Part shown: piece by piece, positions 1 through 4,618 of the stretch
How positions within the stretch are numbered: position 1 is the stretch's first letter
How the letters are laid out: each line of letters begins with the position of its first letter
Source: a bacterium
Lineage (GTDB): Bacteria; Eremiobacterota; Eremiobacteria; Baltobacterales; Baltobacteraceae
Direction: 5' to 3'
Assembly: GCA_021781095.1 (NCBI GenBank)
Contig: JAJXXM010000229.1
Span: 1 to 11,884, forward strand
Length of the DNA: 11,884 bases
Position numbers and translations under genes: made by a program
The notes under the pieces: model-generated
The model's input: the letters and a program-made list of their open reading frames with translations, nothing else
What the model was told of the DNA's origin: nothing
Database searches by the model: none

Positions 1-2
1 CA

Positions 3-905
3 TACGACGAAGACGTCGCGTTCACGAAGGTGACGCTCTGGAAACGTTTTCGGCGCCATCGGTTAGCAATGGCGGGGCTCGTCGTGCTCTGTTGCATCGT
101 TCTAGCGGCGGTTTTCGCGCCTGTTTTCGCGCCTTTTCCGCCGAACCATATCGATAACGTCCATTGGCAGGGAACGCCGTTGCCGCCGTGCTTTGAGAAT
201 GCGGCGACCTGCGGCGGGCATCCGCTCGGAACGGACGAGGTCGGGCGCGACGAACTCTCGCGCTTGCTCTTCGGTGCGCGCGCTTCGCTTCAGGTCGGGC
301 TTTTCGCCGTGATTATCGAGATCGTAATCGGCTCGATCGTCGGTGCGATCTCCGGCTACTACGGCGGATGGATCGACTACCTATTAATGCGTATCACCGA
401 TGTCTTTCTTTCGATACCGATTCTGCCGCTGCTGCTGGTACTCACCGCGATCGTCGTCGCGACCTCCAGCCGCGCGAGTTTGAGTTTCGGCGTCATCGTG
501 CTGGTGATCGGCGTTCTCTCGTGGCCGAACCCCGCTCGTTTGGTGCGCGCTTCGTTCTTGAGCCTGCGCAACCGCGAGTTCACCGAGGCCGCGCGGGCGG
601 TCGGCAACGGCGACCTGCGAATTATTTTCCGGCACCTGCTCCCCAACGCGGTCGCGCCGATCATCGTGCAGGCGACCCTCGACGTCGCCAACGTCATCGT
701 GCTCGAATCAACGCTCTCGTTCCTCGGCATGGGCATCCAGCCCCCGACCGCCTCGTGGGGCAACATGCTCACCGGGGCGCAGGTCAACGTCGAGAACGCC
801 TGGTGGGCGGCGGTCTTTCCGGGCATCGGCATCCTGCTGACGGTGCTTTCGATCAATTTTATCGGCGACGGTCTGCGCGATGCCCTTGACCCGGGTATGC
901 ACTAG
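3..905 (+). CDS. dppC: Dipeptide/oligopeptide ABC transporter permease, DppC type (5' end off window)
   Basis: This is one of the two membrane-spanning subunits of a peptide importer in the cytoplasmic membrane; it would pair with a DppB-type permease and ATPases that are probably encoded left of the window. Numbering from the GTG at 30, a basic N-terminus is followed by TM1 (about residues 12-35), an external loop, the conserved HPLGTDEVGRDELSRLLFGA block (64-83), further TM segments, the EAA loop that contacts the ATPase (EAARAVGNG at 186-194, ending RHLLPN at 201-206), and the family C-terminus (NFIGDGLRDALDP at 276-288). The external loop has two Cys (54, 61). The GTG at 30 could be the start, but the same frame stays open to the left edge with well-biased codons and no Shine-Dalgarno precedes the GTG. 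DppC proteins usually have 15-30 residues before this point, so I treat the 5' end as missing. The family is certain; the transported peptide is not. Confidence 0.93.
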   Translation, partial: YDEDVAFTKVTLWKRFRRHRLAMAGLVVLCCIVLAAVFAPVFAPFPPNHIDNVHWQGTPLPPCFENAATCGGHPLGTDEVGRDELSRLLFGARASLQVGLFAVIIEIVIGSIVGAISGYYGGWIDYLLMRITDVFLSIPILPLLLVLTAIVVATSSRASLSFGVIVLVIGVLSWPNPARLVRASFLSLRNREFTEAARAVGNGDLRIIFRHLLPNAVAPIIVQATLDVANVIVLESTLSFLGMGIQPPTASWGNMLTGAQVNVENAWWAAVFPGIGILLTVLSINFIGDGLRDALDPGMH

Positions 906-915
906 GCCGTATAGT
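886..915 (+). promoter_or_regulatory. Sigma70-like promoter of tRNA-Leu
   Basis: A TTGACC -35 box (886-891) and a TATAGT -10 box (910-915) are separated by 18 nt. The predicted transcription start, around 922, lies about 8 nt before the mature tRNA 5' end at 930. The -35 box is inside the last codons of the upstream permease gene and the -10 box lies just after its stop codon. Confidence 0.75.
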
Positions 916-929
916 CGCGTAGCCCTCGT

Positions 930-1016
930 GCGCAAGTGGCGGAATTGGTAGACGCACTAGCTTGAGGGGCTAGCGGGAGCAATCTCGTGCTGGTTCGAGT
1001 CCAGTCTTGCGCACCA
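930..1016 (+). tRNA. tRNA-Leu, anticodon GAG
   Basis: This 87-nt gene folds as a class II (long variable arm) tRNA. The acceptor stem GCGCAAG (930-936) pairs with CTTGCGC (1006-1012), followed by discriminator A1013 and an encoded CCA (1014-1016). The D-arm carries the GGCGGAATTGGTAGACGC block typical of bacterial tRNA-Leu. The anticodon stem CTAGC/GCTAG (957-961, 969-973) encloses loop TTGAGGG with anticodon GAG at 964-966, which reads leucine codons CUC and CUU. The variable arm follows, and the T-arm is GCTGG-TTCGAGT-CCAGT (991-1005 plus the preceding G). It has its own promoter upstream and an intrinsic terminator 7 nt downstream, so it is probably transcribed alone. No integrase or direct repeat marks it as an attachment site. 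Confidence 0.97.
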
Positions 1017-1023
1017 ACCCCAT

Positions 1024-1047
1024 GAGGCCTCGGAGGCCTCTTTTATT
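1024..1047 (+). terminator. Rho-independent terminator after tRNA-Leu
   Basis: A perfect 7-bp stem GAGGCCT/AGGCCTC (1024-1030 and 1034-1040) with a 3-nt CGG loop is followed directly by the T-rich tail TTTTATT. It ends the tRNA transcript and separates it from the small gene downstream. Confidence 0.85.
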
Positions 1048-1080
1048 ATGCGGTCGTGCGTGGAACGCGCGTCCTTCGCG

Positions 1081-1086
1081 TATACT
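1081..1086 (+). promoter_or_regulatory. Candidate -10 box for a leaderless small gene
   Basis: TATACT matches the sigma70 -10 consensus at five of six positions. The ATG at 1093 begins 6 nt after the box, so transcription would start at or next to the start codon and give a leaderless mRNA. No convincing -35 hexamer is seen at 16-18 nt spacing. The call therefore rests on the -10 element and its position. Confidence 0.5.
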
Positions 1087-1092
1087 GCGGGT

Positions 1093-1299
1093 ATGCGCAA
1101 GCACGATTTTGAAGCCTTCTTCCAGAGGCTCTGGAGGCGACTCGGCGTGGGCTCGGCCCGTCCACCGCGGGTAACCGATGATGGCGAGGAGGATGGGTTG
1201 AGCGGAGCTCCGGTTCCTCGAAATCCGGTCGCGCCGGTCTTGTCGGGGAGCGCCGCGCTCGCAACTCCGCACGGGCCCGAGGAGCGCGACCAGGCCTAA
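1093..1299 (+). CDS. Small hypothetical protein, 68 residues, probably leaderless
   Basis: I do not recognise a family. The N-terminus has an amphipathic, partly basic helix (MRKHDFEAFFQRLWRRLG). The rest is Gly/Pro/Ala-rich with an acidic patch (DDGEED, about residues 29-34) and looks disordered, with no membrane segment. Third codon positions are mostly G or C, like the neighbouring genes, which supports coding. The ATG at 1093 is preferred over an in-frame ATG at 1048 because a TATACT box at 1081-1086 would place the transcription start at the 1093 ATG, and because 1048 lies at the end of the tRNA terminator's T-tract. A hairpin with a T-run 24 nt after the stop would close a one-gene unit. 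It could instead be a non-coding RNA. No link to the downstream cobalamin gene is visible. Confidence 0.45.
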   Translation: MRKHDFEAFFQRLWRRLGVGSARPPRVTDDGEEDGLSGAPVPRNPVAPVLSGSAALATPHGPEERDQA

Positions 1300-1322
1300 G
1301 GTCGCTCGATCGCCTCGCGCGC

Positions 1323-1344
1323 CGTTCTCTTCGGGGAGCGTTTT
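1323..1344 (+). terminator. Possible intrinsic terminator with UUCG tetraloop
   Basis: CGTTCTC (1323-1329) pairs with GGGAGCG (1334-1340), including two G-U pairs, around the stable loop TTCG (1330-1333), and TTTT follows (1341-1344). The T-run is short, so strength is uncertain. The position, 24 nt after the small ORF and 48 nt before the cobyrinate synthase gene, suits the end of the small unit. The remainder of 1300-1392 shows nothing else I can identify. Confidence 0.45.
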
Positions 1345-1392
1345 CGTGCGTCGAGAGGTGCCGGCTCGTGCGCCGCGCTAAAGCTCCCGCCG

Positions 1393-2703
1393 ATGACCTG
1401 CCGCGCATTGCTCGTATCCGCCGCCGCCTCGGGTTGCGGAAAGACCACGGTGACGCTGGGGCTCCTACGCGCGCTTCGTAACCGTGGATTGCGCGTCGGC
1501 GCCGCGAAGGTCGGGCCGGATTTTATCGACCCCGCCTTTCACCGCGTCGCCGCCGGGCGTCGTTCTGCGACCCTCGATCTCTGGGGCATGCGTGAAAGCA
1601 CGCTGCGTGCCGAGCTCGCCGCCGTCGCCGCGGAGAGCGACATTCTCCTCGTCGAGGGCGTCATGGGGCTCTTCGACGGAGCGCGTGACGGGTCGGGTTC
1701 GAGCGCGCAGCTCGCCGAATTGCTCGATCTGCCGATCCTGCTCGTGCTCGACGTCTCCGCGCAGGCGAGCACGGCGGCCGCAGTCGCCTTCGGGCTCGCC
1801 CGGTACCGCCCGAACCTGCGGGTCCTGGGAGCGGTCCTCAATCGGGTTGGCTCGCCGGGGCACGCCGCAACGATCGTACCGGCTCTCGAGGCTATCGGGC
1901 TGCGTAGCCTCGGCTCGCTCTCCCAAGAGCGCGCCCTCGCCCTTCCGGAGCGCCACCTCGGGCTGGTCCAGGCGCGCGAGCACCGCGAGCTCGAGGGGTT
2001 CTTGGAGGCAGCGGCCGCCGCGTGCGAGGCGCAGCTCGATCTCGATGCCCTGCTCGCGCTCGCTTCGCCGCTCCCCGATCTGCCGGCCCCGAATCCGAGC
2101 GCGTTCGCACCTCTCGGCTCGCATATCGCGATCGCCGACGATCTCGCCTTTGCATTTTCGTACGCGCATATCACCGAGGGATGGCAGCGTGCGGGAGCGC
2201 GGCTCTCGTTTTTTTCGCCGCTCGCCGACGAGGGGCCGGAGGGAGATGCCGACGCCGTCTATCTTCCCGGCGGCTACCCCGAGCTGCACGCGGCGAGGCT
2301 CGCCGCCGCGACGAATTTTCGCGCCGGAATGGATGCGGCGCGCGAACGCGGAGCCGCGATCTACGGCGAGTGCGGCGGGTATATGGTGCTCGGCGAATCG
2401 CTCGCGGATCGCGATGCGCGCGAGCATGCGATGCTGGGTTTTCTGCCGCTCCAGTCCTCGTTCGCACGGCCACGCATGCACCTCGGGTATCGCGAGGTGC
2501 GCCCGCTCGCCGACATGCCGTTCGCACGCGCCGGCGATCCGCTTCGCGGACACGAATTCCATTTCGCGAGCGTGACGAGCGAACCCGAGGAGTCGGCGCT
2601 CTTCGAAGTGCGCGAGGAGGGGCAAGCCCCACTGCGGATCGGCATGCGCGCTGGGAACGTCTTCGGCTCCTTTCTCCATCTCCTCGATCGAGCGGAGGCG
2701 TAA
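1393..2703 (+). CDS. cobB/cbiA: Cobyrinate a,c-diamide synthase (glutamine-hydrolysing)
   Basis: This cytoplasmic enzyme amidates the a and c side chains of cobyrinic acid (or the hydrogenobyrinic acid form) in corrinoid synthesis, using ATP and ammonia from glutamine. The 436-residue protein has the usual two-domain layout. The N-terminal ATP-binding synthetase domain has P-loop ASGCGKTT (12-19), KVGPDFIDPAFH (39-50), EGVMGLFDG (88-96) and ALPERHLGLVQARE (183-196). The C-terminal class I-like glutaminase domain has LPGGYPELH (291-299), nucleophile Cys327 in YGECGGYM, HLGYREV (363-369), RGHEFHFA (385-392) and catalytic His429 in GSFLHLL. All key residues are present. The ATG at 1393 has no clear Shine-Dalgarno. 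A methanogen-type Ni-sirohydrochlorin diamide synthase (CfbB) belongs to the same family, but nothing here suggests it. CobB and CbiA cannot be told apart without the pathway, and no other cobalamin gene is in view. Confidence 0.92.
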   Translation: MTCRALLVSAAASGCGKTTVTLGLLRALRNRGLRVGAAKVGPDFIDPAFHRVAAGRRSATLDLWGMRESTLRAELAAVAAESDILLVEGVMGLFDGARDGSGSSAQLAELLDLPILLVLDVSAQASTAAAVAFGLARYRPNLRVLGAVLNRVGSPGHAATIVPALEAIGLRSLGSLSQERALALPERHLGLVQAREHRELEGFLEAAAAACEAQLDLDALLALASPLPDLPAPNPSAFAPLGSHIAIADDLAFAFSYAHITEGWQRAGARLSFFSPLADEGPEGDADAVYLPGGYPELHAARLAAATNFRAGMDAARERGAAIYGECGGYMVLGESLADRDAREHAMLGFLPLQSSFARPRMHLGYREVRPLADMPFARAGDPLRGHEFHFASVTSEPEESALFEVREEGQAPLRIGMRAGNVFGSFLHLLDRAEA

Positions 2704-2734
2704 CAAAGCGCTGGATTCGCGGTAGAAGCGCATC

Positions 2735-3094
2735 GTGGGGCATCTTGATACGCTCGTCGGCATCGCATTGGTGTGGTTCTTGTTCGTCGCTATGAAGCGT
2801 CGCCGCAGTTCCTACGGCACGCGATGCAGCAGCCGAGGGTGGCCGGGACGCTTCTCTGCGCCCGCATGTGCTCCGTCGGCTGAGGCATCGCAGGAGAGTC
2901 CCGAGGACGCACCAGTCGTACCGGCAGCACCCCTCGCCGCGCCCTCGCCCACGCGAGAGCGACCGCTTCGCCGCCACCCCGATTCCCCGATGCGGGGAGC
3001 CGACGTTCCCCTCGCACCGCTTCCTCCGCGCGGCGCGTTACGCGCACGCGAGATTCTCGCACCATTGCCGCCACTCACCGATAAAGGACAATAG
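2735..3094 (+). CDS. Small single-pass membrane protein with Pro/Arg-rich tail
   Basis: No family is recognised. The 119-residue product starts at a GTG 31 nt after the cobyrinate synthase stop. It has one hydrophobic segment (LVGIALVWFLFVAM, residues 7-20) followed at once by KRRR, which predicts an N-out, C-in orientation. The remaining 95 or so residues are rich in Pro, Ala, Arg and Ser and lack hydrophobic stretches, so they are probably disordered and cytoplasmic. Its stop (3092-3094) is 5 nt before the SPFH gene start, and the Shine-Dalgarno-like AAAGGA of that gene (3083-3088) lies inside its last codons, which suggests translational coupling. A membrane tether for the soluble SPFH protein is a reasonable guess, no more. 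The coding call rests on spacing, open frame and N-terminal topology. The low-complexity tail is less certain. Confidence 0.55.
   Translation: MGHLDTLVGIALVWFLFVAMKRRRSSYGTRCSSRGWPGRFSAPACAPSAEASQESPEDAPVVPAAPLAAPSPTRERPLRRHPDSPMRGADVPLAPLPPRGALRAREILAPLPPLTDKGQ
3083..3088 (+). promoter_or_regulatory. Ribosome binding site of the SPFH gene
   Basis: AAAGGA lies 11 nt before the ATG at 3100, whereas the next in-frame ATG at 3109 would be 20 nt away, so it supports the 3100 start. It overlaps the 3' end of the preceding small gene. Confidence 0.55.
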
Positions 3095-3099
3095 ATCGA

Positions 3100-3933
3100 A
3101 TGCCGATTATGAGCGTTATCTCCACTCTCGATAACAACGGGCAGGAGGTGATGGGCCCCGAGGTCCTCATCTATCATTACCCGTCGTCGAGCATCGTGAG
3201 CGGTTCGTTGCTCACCGTCGAGAGCAATCACTTTTGCGTGTTGAAATCGCGCGGTGCCATTCTCAACGTCTACGAAACCGGTCAGTATCCGATCACGACC
3301 GGCGACAAACCCCTCGTCGGCTCCTTCGTTCAAGGATTTTTCGGCGGCCAGAGCCCGTGGCAATACGAAGCGATCTATATCAACCGTGCGAAACTCGTCG
3401 TGCGTTCGTCGGGAATCGCACTTTCCGCGGAGATGGCGGAGATGAGCTACGATGTCGATTACTACATTCACGTTCCCACCAAAGACGGTGCGCTCAAGCT
3501 CGTGCAACACATGCCGTACCGCGGCCACGCGCTGCTCACCGATCAGATCAACGATTACGCGGGCCCCGTCGTCGAACAGGCGATCAACCAACTCATTCAA
3601 GTGACGCCGCTGGAGCGCGTGAACGAAAAGATTCACGACCTCACCGACCTCGTGCGCACGCACCTCAGCGAGTTTCTCGACGGTTACGGCATCGCGCTCG
3701 ATACCGTCAAGGTGCTCGTGCGTCCGAACGACGAACGGATGCGCGCGTTGATCTCGCTGAAAGCCTTCGGACTCTCCGAGATGGAGGCGGTGCGATATTA
3801 CGCGGCGATCCTGATGGCCGAACGCGGCGTATCGAGCGCGCCGAACATGGCGATCGGGCAGCCGTTCTCGATCGGAGCGACGCCGGTGCTTCCCATCGGT
3901 AGCGCCGATACCGGAACGGCGACCGGCAAATGA
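3100..3933 (+). CDS. SPFH/band-7 domain protein, YdjI-like
   Basis: The 277-residue protein resembles the YdjI group of SPFH proteins, often annotated as virion core protein-like. SPFH proteins oligomerise at membranes and organise microdomains; YdjI-type members in Bacillus occur with PspA-like and zinc-ribbon partners in envelope-stress loci. The sequence shows the N-terminal SPFH beta-region (about 35-75, with SRGAILNVYETGQYPITT at 50-67), the characteristic FFGGQSPWQYEAIYIN (80-95), a central alpha/beta part, a helical stretch (about 140-200) and a Gly/Ala/Pro-rich C-terminus. There is no TM segment, no signal peptide and no C-terminal zinc ribbon, which many relatives carry, so recruitment to the membrane would need a partner. 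The small TM protein immediately upstream is a candidate. The stop overlaps the next start by 4 nt (ATGA at 3930-3933), indicating coupled expression. The fold is assigned confidently; the role is inferred. Confidence 0.82.
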   Translation: MPIMSVISTLDNNGQEVMGPEVLIYHYPSSSIVSGSLLTVESNHFCVLKSRGAILNVYETGQYPITTGDKPLVGSFVQGFFGGQSPWQYEAIYINRAKLVVRSSGIALSAEMAEMSYDVDYYIHVPTKDGALKLVQHMPYRGHALLTDQINDYAGPVVEQAINQLIQVTPLERVNEKIHDLTDLVRTHLSEFLDGYGIALDTVKVLVRPNDERMRALISLKAFGLSEMEAVRYYAAILMAERGVSSAPNMAIGQPFSIGATPVLPIGSADTGTATGK

Positions 3934-4544
3934 ATCCGGCAATTCCGTCGGAGGACGTCGTGCGAGCGCTGCTCGATCCGTCGCAGCCCTCGCACGACCC
4001 GACGGTCGCGCTCCTGCAAGTTGCGCTCAGCGGTTTCGGTTTCAATGTCTACGACGCGCGTAATCAAGCGCGAGCGAACGATCTCCTCGTGCGCGAACGC
4101 GTCTCGAATTTGCTCGCCGATGCCGCCGCACGCATTCGCAGCCTCGAAGCGCGGTACCGGGAACGCTTTCTTCCCGCTGCCACGCGCGAGCAGCCCTTTC
4201 CGCCCGCCGATGTATTACGGCGGGCGAAGGCGCTTCACGATCTCACCTCGCGGCTCGACGCCGCGGGATCGGAAGTCCTCACCCTCGAGGTGCCGGGCGC
4301 CGATCCCATTTGGTCGCGCGTTCGCGACGAGCTGCCGACCCTGCATCGGCTCTTCGCGTTCGATGTCGGGCTGGCGACCGCCGCGACCTCGCTCTACGAA
4401 CGCGCGGATACGCTGACGGTTGAGGCTGCCGATCTCGACGGCGCGCTCGATGTGTTTTCGGCCGATCTTGAGGTTCTGCGCAAAGCGTTGGTCGAACGAC
4501 GCGCGCTGCTCTCGGGCTCCGGGCCCGCGCTTCCCCAGGCCTGA
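3930..4544 (+). CDS. Hypothetical helical protein coupled to the SPFH gene
   Basis: I recognise no family. The 204-residue product has no signal peptide, no membrane segment and no cysteine. It is predicted mostly helical: a first helix around 24-37, a charged Arg/Glu/Ala-rich stretch with heptad-like character (about 43-80), a Pro-rich linker (about 82-93), a second helical block (94-112), and a C-terminal helical half (126-195) ending in LEVLRKALVERRALL. Its ATG overlaps the SPFH stop (ATGA), and no Shine-Dalgarno is needed or seen, so it is probably translated by reinitiation and may act with the SPFH protein. Third-position GC matches its neighbours, so I see no sign of transfer. Its coiled-coil character is faintly PspA-like, but length and motifs do not support calling it PspA. 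Confidence 0.75.
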   Translation: MNPAIPSEDVVRALLDPSQPSHDPTVALLQVALSGFGFNVYDARNQARANDLLVRERVSNLLADAAARIRSLEARYRERFLPAATREQPFPPADVLRRAKALHDLTSRLDAAGSEVLTLEVPGADPIWSRVRDELPTLHRLFAFDVGLATAATSLYERADTLTVEAADLDGALDVFSADLEVLRKALVERRALLSGSGPALPQA

Positions 4545-4566
4545 AACTCGCGGGGCGATTCGGGCG

Positions 4567-4572
4567 TAGTAT
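4567..4572 (+). promoter_or_regulatory. Weak candidate -10 box upstream of the RND gene
   Basis: TAGTAT lies 46 nt before the RND start in the only gap (4545-4618) between the SPFH trio and the pump. The best upstream hexamer, TGAAAC (4542-4547), gives a poor match and 19-nt spacing. A short GC-rich inverted repeat (GGCGC/GCGCC, 4580-4593) lies in the leader. The pump could equally be co-transcribed with the genes before it. Confidence 0.25.
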
Positions 4573-4602
4573 GCTGGGAGGCGCGTCGGCGCCCCGGCGA
4601 TC

Positions 4603-4609
4603 GAAGGAG
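4603..4609 (+). promoter_or_regulatory. Strong Shine-Dalgarno of the RND gene
   Basis: GAAGGAG is placed 9 nt before the ATG at 4619. It is the best ribosome binding site in the window and fixes the start of the pump. Confidence 0.8.
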
Positions 4610-4618
4610 TAAAGGCGT

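Noticed and set aside
930..1016. tRNA 3' end as a phage or island attachment site
   Set aside because: No integrase gene, no direct repeat of the tRNA 3' end elsewhere in the window, and no shift in base composition downstream.
970..1272. 100-codon open frame on the - strand, product ending near the tRNA with a KTGLEPARD string
   Set aside because: Its C-terminal part is the reverse complement of the tRNA-Leu T-arm and terminator. Peptides with this TGLEPARD string are a familiar artefact of translating antisense through tRNA-Leu genes.
1300..1392. Possible cobalamin riboswitch upstream of cobB/cbiA
   Set aside because: The interval is too short, and no conserved B12-box or adenosylcobalamin core motifs were recognised; only a terminator-like hairpin is visible.
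1465..2763. 432-codon open frame on the - strand across cobB/cbiA
   Set aside because: It is the same kind of GC-rich antisense shadow; the + strand frame has every catalytic motif of the cobyrinate synthase.
2812..3942. 376-codon open frame on the - strand across the SPFH gene
   Set aside because: It is antisense to a well-supported gene, has Arg/His/Asp-rich composition and no recognisable motif, and is a by-product of high-GC codon bias.
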